From positions 682,001-746,000 of the forward strand of contig NC_008816.1 in assembly GCF_000015645.1 (NCBI RefSeq): a DNA stretch of 64,000 nt, given 5' to 3'. A program made the position numbers and the translations under genes. Shown in pieces: positions 26,542 to 35,999 of the stretch; positions within the stretch are counted from its first letter, which is position 1; each line of letters starts with the position of its first letter. A model generated the notes under the pieces. That model was not told the DNA's origin, did no database searches, and saw nothing but the letters and a program-made list of their open reading frames with translations. The DNA is from Prochlorococcus marinus str. AS9601. Its GTDB lineage: Bacteria > Cyanobacteriota > Cyanobacteriia > PCC-6307 > Cyanobiaceae.

Positions 26542-28704
26542 TTGTCTAAATATTTACTTGAGATAGGAACAGAAGAGTTGCCCGCAAATTTTTCTCATGC
26601 TGTTCTAGAGCAATTTAAATCTCTAATAGAATTTGAATTGGATAAAAAGTTAATCAAATTCGAACATATAGTTGTTACCTCAACACCAAGGAGAATAGTT
26701 CTACTTCTCGAAGGTTTAGTTGATTATGCAGAAGATAAGATAATAGAAAGAAAAGGGCCTAAAGCAAATTCAGCTTATTTAAATGGATGTCCTACTAATG
26801 CTGCTTTAGGATTTGCTAATAGCTTAGGTATAGATGTTGGTGAGCTAGAAATAAAAAAGACAGAAAAGGGTGATTTTGTATTTGGAAAGAAAATTGAGAA
26901 AGGACTATCAACAAAAATTTCTTTGTCTTCGATTATCCCAAAATTAGTAAAGAGTCTTCAAGGCCCTCGATTTATGAAGTGGGGGGCCGGGAACATGAAA
27001 TTTTCAAGACCTATTAGGTGGATTGCCTCAATTTATAATGATGAAATTCTTGATTTTGAATTTGATGAATGTGATCCAAAGATTAAAATAAATAATAAAA
27101 CAAAAAGTCATAGGCTAATCAATGAAGTTTTAGAACTTCAGAATCCGGATGATTTTTTTGAATTATTGAAACGAAATAGAGTAATAGCTATTCGAAAAGA
27201 AAGAAAAGAAAAAATTGAAAGTTTAATAAATCAGGCATCTAAATCTTTAAATTTGAAACCTGACCTTTCAGAAGGGTTATTAAATGAACTAACTGATTTG
27301 GTTGAATGGCCAGACTTAATTATTGGCAAATTTAGTGATGAATTTCTTGAGCTTCCGGTTGAAGTTCTTTCAACAGTCATGAAAAGTCATCAGAGATACG
27401 TTCCTCTTTTATTGAAAAACAAAAGTTTTTCTAAACTAGATTTAAGCTCTGAAAAAAATATTAGTACAACTTTCTGTGTTATTTCAAATGGTCTTGAAGA
27501 ATCAAATAATAATATTGCCAAAGGGAATGAGAAAGTTTTAAAGGCAAGGTTTTCAGATGCAAAGTTTTTCGTAGAAAGTGACAAAAAAGTTGCTTCAATC
27601 AAAAGAAATGAAAAGCTTAAATCTGTTTCATATTTGAAAGGACTTGGAAATATATTTCAGAGGGTAGAGAGGATAGAGGAAGTTACTAAAAAAATTCTTA
27701 AATTTTTAAATGATAAGTCTTTAGAAGAAAAAAAGATAATAGAAGCTGCTAAATACTGTAAAAACGACTTATGTAGTGAAATTGTTTTCGAATTCCCTGA
27801 GCTGCAAGGAATAATGGGTGGTAAATATCTTAAATATGAGGGATTTAGTGAGGATGTTTGCCTGGCTGTCGCGGAACATTATTTACCTTCTTTTTATAAG
27901 GATGCTTTGCCCTCCACAAAATATGGTGCAATAGTTTCTATAGCAGATAAGGTCGAAACTTTAATTAGTATTTTTATTTCTGGTAAGCGCCCAAGTGGAT
28001 CATCTGATCCCTATGCTTTAAGAAGAAATTTGAATGGAGTGATTAAAATAATTTGGGATTATGAACTTGATTTGCCTTTAGATAAATTATTCAACGAACT
28101 TATTGATTTTTGGAAAATCGTATTTCCGAATTTAAACTTCTCAAGAGTAACAGTATTTAATGATTTAAATGAATTTTTAGTTCAAAGAATTGTTAGTCAT
28201 CTAGAAGAAATATCACTAAGTAAAGAATTAATAAAGGCCGTTTGCTCTTCTGATGAATTATCTCAAAAAAGAGTATTGAATATTGTTGATCTTAAAAATA
28301 GGGTTAATTCTATTATCAAATTTAATAAAAAAGATAATTTTGTTGAAATACAGAAGGTAATTACTAGGGTAAGCAAATTAGCAAATAAAAGTGATATTTC
28401 CAGAGACGTTCTCTCAACAAGAGATTATGTAAATACAAAACTTTTTGAAAAAGATTGTGAATTCAAAGTTTTTGAATTTATTGGCGAATTAGAAAAACTT
28501 TTTTCAGAAGGTTATTCCAATTATTTGGAACTTCTAAATTTGTTTGAGATTAATGTAAACACTATCGAGGATTTATTTGATAACGAAAAGGGAGTCCTAA
28601 TAATGTCAGAGGATTTAAAAATAAGAAATAATAGACTCAATTTGTTGAGCTTAATTAGAAACTATTCTTTAAAAATTGCCGACTTTACACTTTTGAACTC
28701 TTAA
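26542..28704 (+). CDS. glyS: Glycyl-tRNA synthetase beta subunit
   Basis: A 720-residue beta chain of the alpha2-beta2 bacterial glycyl-tRNA synthetase. It starts at TTG with the hallmark YLLEIGTEELPANF, and keeps GPKANSAYLNG, KWGAGNMKFSRPIRW, KSHQRYVPLL and the HD-like region (ADKVETLISIFISGKRPSGSSDPYALRR). The beta chain binds the tRNA and carries the anticodon-binding end; the alpha subunit (glyQ) is not in this window. The 3' end overlaps chlP on the other strand by 20 bases. Confidence 0.95.
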   Translation: MSKYLLEIGTEELPANFSHAVLEQFKSLIEFELDKKLIKFEHIVVTSTPRRIVLLLEGLVDYAEDKIIERKGPKANSAYLNGCPTNAALGFANSLGIDVGELEIKKTEKGDFVFGKKIEKGLSTKISLSSIIPKLVKSLQGPRFMKWGAGNMKFSRPIRWIASIYNDEILDFEFDECDPKIKINNKTKSHRLINEVLELQNPDDFFELLKRNRVIAIRKERKEKIESLINQASKSLNLKPDLSEGLLNELTDLVEWPDLIIGKFSDEFLELPVEVLSTVMKSHQRYVPLLLKNKSFSKLDLSSEKNISTTFCVISNGLEESNNNIAKGNEKVLKARFSDAKFFVESDKKVASIKRNEKLKSVSYLKGLGNIFQRVERIEEVTKKILKFLNDKSLEEKKIIEAAKYCKNDLCSEIVFEFPELQGIMGGKYLKYEGFSEDVCLAVAEHYLPSFYKDALPSTKYGAIVSIADKVETLISIFISGKRPSGSSDPYALRRNLNGVIKIIWDYELDLPLDKLFNELIDFWKIVFPNLNFSRVTVFNDLNEFLVQRIVSHLEEISLSKELIKAVCSSDELSQKRVLNIVDLKNRVNSIIKFNKKDNFVEIQKVITRVSKLANKSDISRDVLSTRDYVNTKLFEKDCEFKVFEFIGELEKLFSEGYSNYLELLNLFEINVNTIEDLFDNEKGVLIMSEDLKIRNNRLNLLSLIRNYSLKIADFTLLNS

Positions 28705-30025
28705 CTTTAATCCCTCCCTTTATTGAATAATTTTCTAGCATTTTTTCTACCTCTTTATTTTCCCTAACAGCACTATCAACAGGTTTATATTTTAGAGGCG
28801 CTAGGGCTTTCCCTCTTAAAATCGAACCAAGTGTAAGCATCGTAATTTTAAGTTGCTGTAATGGTTTCATAGAGACAACTCTTTTGTATAAGTAACTATC
28901 AAAAGTAAGTCTTTGAACATCCATGTCATCACACATCTCAACAAAGGCTTCTCTAGCAGAATCATTTCTGTAGAAAATATTTTGAAGGATTTCTAGCACC
29001 TTATAAGTTGTGCCATATTTTTTATCCCATTTTTTAAGATAGTTTTTTAAATCTTTTTCTGATGGAATTACTTGACCATTTTTTGATGCTTCAACAATTT
29101 CTTCAGCACACATTCTTCCGCTTTTTGCAGCAAAATAAATACCCTCTCCAGAACTTTTTGTAACATAACCAGCTGCATCACCAACCAATGCCATTCTCCC
29201 AACTACCCTTCTTGGCCTTGGATGCTCTGGAATAGGGTGAGCTTCTACCTTTATTACTTCACCATTAACAAGTCTTTTCTTTGCTCTATTTCTTACACCC
29301 TCTTGAAGTCCTTTAATTAATGACTGATTCTTCTGCATGGTTCCTGTGCCCACAGCCACATGATCATATTTAGGAAATACCCACCCATAAAAATCAGGAG
29401 AAACATCTGTTCCAACATACATTTCAGCAAGATCTTCGTAGTAACCCATTTCTTCTTTAGGCAATTTAATTCTTTCCTGAAATGCAATGGCAACTTTGTA
29501 ATCTCCTGCATCCATTGCTTTTGCTACTCTGCTATTGGCTCCATCAGCTCCGATTAAAAGGTCAACAGTAAGCTCTTTGAGTTCCCCTTTTTTATCTCCA
29601 TTGGTGAAATCTGAGTAGGAAAGCTTATATGGCCCTTGATTATTATCGCCAGTATCAATTGAAGTAACTAATCCATTTATTAAAGTAGCACCAAGATCTG
29701 ACGCTCTATTGCGCATAAAGGCATCCATAACTTCTCTTCTACACATCCCAATAAACTCATTATCACTTTTCCCATAAACTCTATCTAAGCTAATATCTAC
29801 CTCTCTATTTGATGGGGATATCATTCTCATATGCCTTACTTTTCTATCAATAATTGACTCAGGTAAATCAAATTCTTCCACCATGCAAAGTGGAATTGCT
29901 CCTCCGCATGGTTTTGCATTATCTAATTTTCTCTCGAAGAGCCAAGTTTTTATTCCAGCTTTAGCTAGTATTTCTGCCGCACATGAACCACTTGGACCTC
30001 CACCAATAACAGCTACCCTCAACAT
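28685..30025 (-). CDS. chlP: Geranylgeranyl reductase ChlP
   Basis: A 446-residue flavoprotein that reduces geranylgeranyl groups to phytyl for chlorophyll and tocopherol. The FAD-binding start VAVIGGGPSGSCAAEILAKAG is intact, followed by the substrate-side segment ERKLDNAKPCGGAIP and the second FAD contact GRMALVGDAAGYVTKSSGEGI. In Prochlorococcus it makes the phytyl tail of divinyl chlorophylls. It is convergent with glyS with a 20-base overlap, and divergent from the VanY-like gene. Nothing unusual is seen in length or motifs. Confidence 0.95.
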   Translation of the reverse strand: MLRVAVIGGGPSGSCAAEILAKAGIKTWLFERKLDNAKPCGGAIPLCMVEEFDLPESIIDRKVRHMRMISPSNREVDISLDRVYGKSDNEFIGMCRREVMDAFMRNRASDLGATLINGLVTSIDTGDNNQGPYKLSYSDFTNGDKKGELKELTVDLLIGADGANSRVAKAMDAGDYKVAIAFQERIKLPKEEMGYYEDLAEMYVGTDVSPDFYGWVFPKYDHVAVGTGTMQKNQSLIKGLQEGVRNRAKKRLVNGEVIKVEAHPIPEHPRPRRVVGRMALVGDAAGYVTKSSGEGIYFAAKSGRMCAEEIVEASKNGQVIPSEKDLKNYLKKWDKKYGTTYKVLEILQNIFYRNDSAREAFVEMCDDMDVQRLTFDSYLYKRVVSMKPLQQLKITMLTLGSILRGKALAPLKYKPVDSAVRENKEVEKMLENYSIKGGIKVKSSKV

Positions 30026-30138
30026 ATGAAAAAAAAATAATACTGTATATAAAAACTACATCTTTTTTGCTTATAAAAGTGCATTTCTTAAAATAATAGT
30101 TAATATCGAAATATCTTTTCCAAATTCACTTCTAAATA

Positions 30139-30852
30139 TTGGAACTAAACAAAGATATCGATCAAATTGATATACCACTTGCCAAAAGAACTTACTTAAA
30201 CAACCCAAATTCAACATTATTAAAAAAATTATTAATATTTTCTCCATTTCTTTTCCTTATATTTTCTATCGCTGCATTGCGATTTATTAGAAATGTAGAA
30301 TTAATACCTCTCAGTAATCTCAAATTTGAGGTTAAAAGAAATCATAATGCCAGAATACTGGGCCATCTTCCCTATGAGGAAACTCCTAAAGAGAAACTAG
30401 TTTTAATTGAGCCTAATATTGAAGTCCATATGGATATGCGCGATTCTCTACTAAAAATGAGAGAAGAAGCCAAAAAGGATGGGATATATTTGGTCTTCTT
30501 AAGTGGTTATAGATCAATAAATTTGCAAAACGATATTTTTTATTCTTTAAAATCTATTAGAAATCAAGAAGCGGCAGAAAGAGCTAGAGTTTCAGCCCCT
30601 CCTGGATATTCTGAACATAGTACAGGTTTCGCAATCGATATTGGTGATGCTACTCAAAGAGAGACAGACTTTGAAACCGACTTCGAAAATACTGACGCCT
30701 TTAGATGGCTCAAAAAAAATGCAGCTAAGTTTCACTTTAAGTTATCGTTCAACAAAGATAATAAATATATAGATTACGAACCCTGGCATTGGAGATATGA
30801 GGGGTCAATTGAAGCATTAAAAGTTTTTGAAAGCGCTAATAGAAAATTATAA
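30139..30852 (+). CDS. Membrane-anchored D-alanyl-D-alanine carboxypeptidase (VanY/M15B-like)
   Basis: A 237-residue zinc peptidase with a single N-terminal transmembrane helix (about 32-50) that displays the catalytic domain outside the cytoplasm. The M15 motif SxHxxGxAxD is present as S158, H160, G163, A165 and D167, with the second site E214-P-W-H217 completing zinc and acid residues. It would trim the terminal D-Ala from peptidoglycan stem peptides. The start is TTG at 30139. With the dipeptidase at 23981 it would form a D-Ala salvage pair, although the two genes are 6 kb apart and the latter is frameshifted here. Confidence 0.88.
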   Translation: MELNKDIDQIDIPLAKRTYLNNPNSTLLKKLLIFSPFLFLIFSIAALRFIRNVELIPLSNLKFEVKRNHNARILGHLPYEETPKEKLVLIEPNIEVHMDMRDSLLKMREEAKKDGIYLVFLSGYRSINLQNDIFYSLKSIRNQEAAERARVSAPPGYSEHSTGFAIDIGDATQRETDFETDFENTDAFRWLKKNAAKFHFKLSFNKDNKYIDYEPWHWRYEGSIEALKVFESANRKL

Positions 30853-30854
30853 AC

Positions 30855-30883
30855 CTAATTGATTGATTTAATTATTCAATTAG
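30855..30883. terminator. Weak hairpin after the carboxypeptidase gene
   Basis: CTAATTGA (30855-30862) pairs exactly with TCAATTAG (30876-30883) around a 13-base loop, starting three bases after the stop codon. A T-rich run follows with interruptions. The stem is AT-rich, so termination would be inefficient; it may only protect the 3' end. Confidence 0.3.
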
Positions 30884-30981
30884 ATTATATTTTTCAAAGT
30901 CTTAAAGAGAAAATTCTCATAATAAGCATACTTTGAGTTAGCCTTAATAAAGCCAATCTACTATTTATATAAATTCTATAA

Positions 30982-32778
30982 ATGTCATCTTCGATAAAAG
31001 AAATTAGAAATGTTGCAATTATTGCTCACGTAGATCATGGGAAGACAACGCTTGTAGATGCATTGTTATCTCAATCAGGAATATTTAGAGACAATGAAGT
31101 TATACCTACATGTGTAATGGATTCAAATGATCTTGAGAGAGAAAGGGGGATAACAATACTCTCAAAAAATACTGCAGTTAACTACAAAGACACCAGAATT
31201 AATATTATAGATACACCTGGACATGCTGATTTTGGAGGAGAAGTTGAAAGGGTTTTGGGAATGGTGGATGGTTGTCTGCTTATTGTTGATGCAAATGAGG
31301 GACCTATGCCTCAAACAAGATTTGTTTTAAAAAAAGCATTAGAAAAAGGACTTAGACCTATCGTCTTTGTAAATAAAATTGATAGACCACGAGTAGTACC
31401 AGAAATAGCAATTGATAAGGTCCTTGATTTGTTTTTGGAGTTAGGAGCTGATGATGATCAATGTGATTTCCCTTATCTTTTTGGGAGTGGATTATCTGGT
31501 TTTGCAAAAGAAGAGATGGAATCTAATAGTGACAATATGATGCCTCTTTTTGAAGCTATTATCAGACACGTTCCTCCTCCAGTAGGTGACTCTAATAAGC
31601 CTCTTCAGCTACAAATAACTACTTTGGACTATTCTGATTTCTTAGGCAGAATAGTAATCGGAAAGATCCACAACGGGACTATAAAAAATGGCCAACAGGC
31701 TAGTTTAATAAAGGAAAACGGAAAAACTATTAAAGGTAAGGTTAGTAAACTTTTAGGATTTGAAGGATTACAAAGAATTGATATAAATGAAGCATTTGCA
31801 GGTGATATTGTTGCTGTTTCTGGTTTCGATGACGTCAATATTGGTGAGACCATAGCATGTCCCGACTCTCCTCATCCTCTTCCATTAATCAAAGTAGATG
31901 AACCTACCTTAAATATGACTTTTGTTGTAAATGATTCACCATTTGCGGGTAAGGAAGGGAAATTTGTTACTAGTAGACAATTAAAAAATAGATTGGAGAG
32001 GGAACTTTTAACAAATGTTGCCTTGAGAGTGGAAGAAACTGATTCTCCCGATAAGTTCTCAGTTTCAGGAAGAGGAGAATTACATTTAGGTATTTTGATT
32101 GAAACCATGAGAAGAGAAGGGTTCGAGTTTCAAATCTCACAACCTCAAGTAATTTTTAGAGAAATTGATAATGTTGAATGTGAGCCTATAGAGACTTTGG
32201 TCCTTGATGTGCCTGAAGTATCCGTTGGTTCTTGTATAGAAAAACTTGGATCGAGAAAGGCAGAGATGAAAAATATGCAGACAAGTTCAGATGGGAGAAC
32301 CCAATTAGAGTTCCTTGTGCCATCAAGGGGACTAATTGGATTTCGTGGAGAATTTGTCCGGATAACAAGAGGTGAAGGTATCATGAGTCATTCGTTTTAT
32401 GAATACAAACCTAAAACAGGAGATTTTGAAACTAGAAGAAATGGAGTCCTTATAGCTTTTGAGGAAGGTGTGGCCACGTTCTATGCATTAAAGAATGCTG
32501 AAGATAGGGGAGTCTATTTCATTAAACCTGGAGTTAAAGTTTATAAGGGAATGATAATTGGAGAGAATAATCGACCTCAAGATCTTGAGTTAAATATATG
32601 TAAAACTAAGCAGTTGACTAATATGAGGTCTGCAGGGGCAGAAGAACTTGATACTTTGCAGTCACCTGTTGACATTACCCTTGAAAGAGCACTCGAATAT
32701 ATTGGTCCAGATGAAATGCTTGAGGTAACACCAGATTCAATAAGAATGAGAAAAATAAATAAAAAGAAAAGAAATTAA
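30982..32778 (+). CDS. typA: Ribosome-associated GTPase TypA (BipA)
   Basis: A 598-residue translational GTPase of the EF-G superfamily. Its G motifs are [10 protein letters not shown] (15-24), the switch region [15 protein letters not shown] and NKID. It lacks EF-G domain IV and has the TypA C-terminal domain ([11 protein letters not shown] tail). TypA helps 50S assembly and translation under stress such as cold or oxidative conditions. It starts with ATG after a 129-base spacer, and the DUF309 gene follows after 11 bases, probably in the same transcript. Confidence 0.96.
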   Translation: MSSSIKEIRNVAIIAHVDHGKTTLVDALLSQSGIFRDNEVIPTCVMDSNDLERERGITILSKNTAVNYKDTRINIIDTPGHADFGGEVERVLGMVDGCLLIVDANEGPMPQTRFVLKKALEKGLRPIVFVNKIDRPRVVPEIAIDKVLDLFLELGADDDQCDFPYLFGSGLSGFAKEEMESNSDNMMPLFEAIIRHVPPPVGDSNKPLQLQITTLDYSDFLGRIVIGKIHNGTIKNGQQASLIKENGKTIKGKVSKLLGFEGLQRIDINEAFAGDIVAVSGFDDVNIGETIACPDSPHPLPLIKVDEPTLNMTFVVNDSPFAGKEGKFVTSRQLKNRLERELLTNVALRVEETDSPDKFSVSGRGELHLGILIETMRREGFEFQISQPQVIFREIDNVECEPIETLVLDVPEVSVGSCIEKLGSRKAEMKNMQTSSDGRTQLEFLVPSRGLIGFRGEFVRITRGEGIMSHSFYEYKPKTGDFETRRNGVLIAFEEGVATFYALKNAEDRGVYFIKPGVKVYKGMIIGENNRPQDLELNICKTKQLTNMRSAGAEELDTLQSPVDITLERALEYIGPDEMLEVTPDSIRMRKINKKKRN

Positions 32779-32789
32779 TAATTAGCTTC

Positions 32790-33158
32790 ATGAACGAAGA
32801 AAGTGCAAAAAGTTTAAAAGATTCTCTTTTTAATGCTTTAAATCTTTTTAACAATCATGAATGGTATGAGGCCCATGATGCTTTTGAAGAAATATGGAAT
32901 TCCGTTGATGGTGATGAAAGACAAGTTATCCAGGGAATTTTACAAGTATCTGTTTCTCAGTTTCACTTAAGTAAGGGTAATTTAAATGGAGCTACTATTC
33001 TGCTTGGAGAGGGTTTAGGTAGAATAAAAACTAGAACTAAGATTAATTTAGGAATTGATCTTGAATCATTCTGCCTAAGTTTGGAAGATTTATTGAGGAA
33101 ATTGCAATATAAAGAGCAATTAAGTGAGAACGATAAGCCTTTTTTGAAACCTCTTTGA
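32790..33158 (+). CDS. DUF309 domain protein
   Basis: A 122-residue all-helical protein with the DUF309 signature: H23-E-W-Y-E27-A-H29 followed by the EEIW end of the same helix, then QGILQVSVSQFHLSKGN. The paired histidine/glutamate helices look like a possible metal site, but no activity is established for the family. It follows typA by 11 bases on the same strand. It is a common companion of housekeeping genes in cyanobacteria, and I cannot assign a role. Confidence 0.8.
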   Translation: MNEESAKSLKDSLFNALNLFNNHEWYEAHDAFEEIWNSVDGDERQVIQGILQVSVSQFHLSKGNLNGATILLGEGLGRIKTRTKINLGIDLESFCLSLEDLLRKLQYKEQLSENDKPFLKPL

Positions 33159-33258
33159 TAAATTTGAATATTATGAAAATATCTTTATCTTGAATAAATA
33201 TTATTTTCTATCCCATTTTTTTTCAAGAAAACAAGAAAACTAATCGATCTCAAGAAAA

Positions 33259-33987
33259 ATGAACCTAAAGATTCATAATGTATCGCTTTCAATTAAAGGA
33301 AGATTAATAGTAAATGATGTTTCCATAACTGTTAATCCAGGGGAGGTTGTAGGTTTGATGGGGCCTAATGGTGCTGGGAAAACTACAACTTTTAATCTTG
33401 CAGTTGGGAATATAAAACCAGATAAAGGTCAAATTTTAATGAATGGGAAAAATATAACCAATCTTCCTCTTCCGATTAGATCAAGACTTGGGTTAGGGTA
33501 CTTAACTCAAGAAGCGAGTATATTTAGAGACCTCACTGTTAAGGATAATATAGATTTGGCTTTACAAAATTCATCCTATAGTAGAGCAGCGATAAGAAAT
33601 AGAAGAGAACAATTAATTAATGAATTTAATTTGAACAACTTTGTAGAAAATTATGGTTATCAACTTTCAGGAGGAGAGAGGAGGAGGTGTGAGATAGCTA
33701 GAGCTCTCACTGTAGGCAGAAAAGGACCTAAATATTTGTTATTAGACGAACCTTTTGCTGGGATCGATCCTTTAGCTGTGAATGATCTAAAGAAACTAAT
33801 TCTTAAATTAAGTAGTGATGGGGTGGGGATTCTCATTACAGACCATAATGTGAGGGAAACCCTTCTTATTACTAATAAATCATATGTATTAAGTGAAGGA
33901 AAAATTTTAGCTAACGGTTCATCAACTGAATTGGCTGATAATCCAATAGTCAAGAAGTATTATCTTGGAGATAATTTCAGACTTTGA
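33259..33987 (+). CDS. lptB: LPS export ABC transporter ATP-binding protein LptB
   Basis: A 242-residue ATPase with Walker A GPNGAGKT (35-42), signature LSGGERRRCEIARAL, Walker B YLLLDEPFAGIDP and switch TDHNVRETL. The combination is characteristic of LptB, which drives extraction of lipopolysaccharide from the inner membrane with LptF/LptG. No lptA, lptC, lptF or lptG lies beside it; the preceding 100-base spacer has no room for one. The lipid A gene lpxD lies 21 kb away in the same window, so LPS transport is consistent. Confidence 0.88.
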   Translation: MNLKIHNVSLSIKGRLIVNDVSITVNPGEVVGLMGPNGAGKTTTFNLAVGNIKPDKGQILMNGKNITNLPLPIRSRLGLGYLTQEASIFRDLTVKDNIDLALQNSSYSRAAIRNRREQLINEFNLNNFVENYGYQLSGGERRRCEIARALTVGRKGPKYLLLDEPFAGIDPLAVNDLKKLILKLSSDGVGILITDHNVRETLLITNKSYVLSEGKILANGSSTELADNPIVKKYYLGDNFRL

Positions 33988-34101
33988 AATGCTTTTTAAA
34001 AAATAAATTAAAACTTTATTATTAAAGATTTACTCATATAAGAATGATTTTAATTATTATTTGTTTGTCATTGAATATTAAAACTTGAGAAATTTCTAGA
34101 A

Positions 34102-35031
34102 ATGATACTAGATAATTTTTTTAAAAATTTAATATATGAACCGGTTTCAGTTTTAGGTCTTTTAGTTTTTTATTTTTTATTAATTAACTTGCCGATTTCT
34201 TTGGGTGCAGTTTTTAAAAAAAAGTCTTCTTCTGCGGTAAGACTTATTACGATTTTAGTGAACTTATTAATAACATTACAATTACTTTTTAGGTGGTCAA
34301 TTTCTGGACATTTTCCTATTAGCAATTTGTATGAATCTCTCTATTTCCTTACTTGGGGTATCACATTAGGTCAACTATTGGTTGAAAGAGAATACCAAGC
34401 TCCAATAATTCCCTCAATTGCCATACCTATTGAGTTACTGACGGTGGCTTTTGCTTGTTTCGTTTTACCTGAGGATTTGAAATTATCATCCAACTTAGTT
34501 CCAGCTTTAAGGTCTAGTTGGTTAGTTATGCATGTTAGCGTGGTAATGCTTAGTTATGCAGCATTAATAATAGGTTCTTTACTTTCAATGTCCGTTTTGT
34601 TTATTAATAAAAATAAGCCGCTTCAAATCAGAAGTAGTTCTACAGGTATAGGAGGATTTAAACTTTCAAATAGCTATCCTGTAAATGATTTAGTTGAACC
34701 TATTGAATTTTCTCATTCAGAAGAATTAGATACATTAAGTTATCGTTCTATATTAGTAGGTTTTGTTCTTTTGACTCTCGGTTTAATTTCAGGTGCAGTT
34801 TGGGCTAATGAGGCTTGGGGCACATGGTGGAGTTGGGATCCAAAAGAAACATGGGCATTTATATCATGGTTGTTTTATGCGGCTTATCTGCATATGAGAA
34901 TTAGTAAGGGTTGGCAAGGACGCAAACCAGCATTATTAGCATCTACAGGCTTTTTAGTTGTTTTAGTTTGTTATTTAGGAGTTAATTTTTTAGGAATAGG
35001 GTTACATAGTTATGGATGGATATTTGGGTGA
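34102..35031 (+). CDS. ccsA: Cytochrome c biogenesis protein CcsA
   Basis: A 309-residue polytopic membrane protein of the System II heme-delivery complex, which attaches heme to c-type cytochromes on the lumenal side with CcsB. The heme-binding WWD domain (WGTWWSWDPKETWAFISW) is near residues 235-252. Conserved histidines lie in flanking helices (VMHVSVVMLSYAAL, and the C-terminal GLHSYGW). About eight hydrophobic helices are visible. It is convergent with rpe; a hairpin covers the stop codon. It supplies mature cytochrome f and other c cytochromes. Confidence 0.93.
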   Translation: MILDNFFKNLIYEPVSVLGLLVFYFLLINLPISLGAVFKKKSSSAVRLITILVNLLITLQLLFRWSISGHFPISNLYESLYFLTWGITLGQLLVEREYQAPIIPSIAIPIELLTVAFACFVLPEDLKLSSNLVPALRSSWLVMHVSVVMLSYAALIIGSLLSMSVLFINKNKPLQIRSSSTGIGGFKLSNSYPVNDLVEPIEFSHSEELDTLSYRSILVGFVLLTLGLISGAVWANEAWGTWWSWDPKETWAFISWLFYAAYLHMRISKGWQGRKPALLASTGFLVVLVCYLGVNFLGIGLHSYGWIFG

Positions 35032-35044
35032 TTAAGAAATCACC
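35027..35044. terminator. Hairpin between convergent ccsA and rpe
   Basis: GGTGATT (35027-35033) and AATCACC (35038-35044) form a perfect 7-base stem with a four-base loop over the ccsA stop codon. There is no T tract on either strand, so it is more likely a 3'-end stabiliser than a strong intrinsic terminator. Confidence 0.35.
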
Positions 35045-35056
35045 AACCCTTATTGA

Positions 35057-35812
35057 TTAAGGCTCTGAAAGAACATTCCCCTTTTGCGCTTCTTGTGCAA
35101 CTTTTCTTAAGTCATCACATCCTTCTTTTAATGTTGGGTAAGCAAACATTCCACTACCTGCAATAAAACAATTGGCACCAGCATCGGCACATTGTGAAAT
35201 GGTCCAATTTGCTTTTATCCCCCCATCAACTTCAATGTCGACATCTAAGTTTTTTTCGATAATAAAGTTTCTTATCTCTCTGATTTTATTAAGCATTGTT
35301 GGTATATAAGCTTGTCCTCCAAAGCCTGGATTAACTGTCATAACCAAAACATGATCAACCATATCCATTATGTTTTTAATCATTTCAAAAGGGGTATGAG
35401 GGTTTAATGCAACAGAAGGAGATCCTCCTAAATCTCTTATTCTTCCGAGAACTCTATGCAAATGAATATTTGCTTCGGCATGAGCTATTACTACTCCAGG
35501 TTCACCATTCGGCCCTTTTGTGGCTTTTACATAAGATTCAAGCATGGTTTCACAGTTATATTGGCTCACCATTAATTGAGTTTCAAAAGGGACATTGCAA
35601 TATTTCCGGCATGCGGAAATCATTTCAGGACCAAATGTAAGATTTGGCACGAAATTTCCATCCATTACATCAAATTGAATTCTATCTACTCCAGCCTCCT
35701 CGAGCTCTTTCACACATGCCCCCATATTTGCCCAATCTGCTGGTAAAACTGAAGGAATTATTTGAATTGGTCTATTAGCACCAGTTAAATTTTCTTGATT
35801 TGACTCAGTCAT
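35057..35812 (-). CDS. rpe: Ribulose-phosphate 3-epimerase
   Basis: A 251-residue TIM-barrel enzyme that interconverts ribulose 5-phosphate and xylulose 5-phosphate in the Calvin and pentose phosphate cycles. Conserved parts are IIPSVLPADWANMG, QFDVMDGNFVPNLTFGP, the catalytic VMTVNPGFGGQAYIP, and DIEVDGGIKANW with the second catalytic aspartate. The N-terminal 15 residues are a non-conserved extension, so the start could be internal. It is divergent from glpX, giving a pair of Calvin-cycle genes around one 187-base control region. Confidence 0.95.
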   Translation of the reverse strand: MTESNQENLTGANRPIQIIPSVLPADWANMGACVKELEEAGVDRIQFDVMDGNFVPNLTFGPEMISACRKYCNVPFETQLMVSQYNCETMLESYVKATKGPNGEPGVVIAHAEANIHLHRVLGRIRDLGGSPSVALNPHTPFEMIKNIMDMVDHVLVMTVNPGFGGQAYIPTMLNKIREIRNFIIEKNLDVDIEVDGGIKANWTISQCADAGANCFIAGSGMFAYPTLKEGCDDLRKVAQEAQKGNVLSEP

Positions 35813-35930
35813 TTAAATTTTAAAATATTTAATAAAGATACTATATTTAGTTGTTTATTCCTAATTTCAAGTCACGGCCTGATAAAGTAACAGCTGTAAA
35901 GAGTTAAAAAAAGCTTACTAGCATAATAAT

Positions 35931-35959
35931 TCTCATAAAAAATGTCATTTTTTATGAGA
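35931..35959. repeat. Perfect 14-1-14 palindrome before glpX
   Basis: TCTCATAAAAAATG (35931-35944) is followed by one T and its exact reverse complement CATTTTTTATGAGA (35946-35959). It ends 40 bases before the GTG start of glpX and just after a CATAAT -10-like box at 35922-35927, so it would sit at the very start of the glpX transcript. It may be a repressor operator or a stabilising 5' hairpin. It is the longest perfect palindrome I noticed in the window. Confidence 0.7.
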
Positions 35960-35999
35960 TCATACTCAAAACCTTTTAGAAAATCCTCAAAATTTAATT

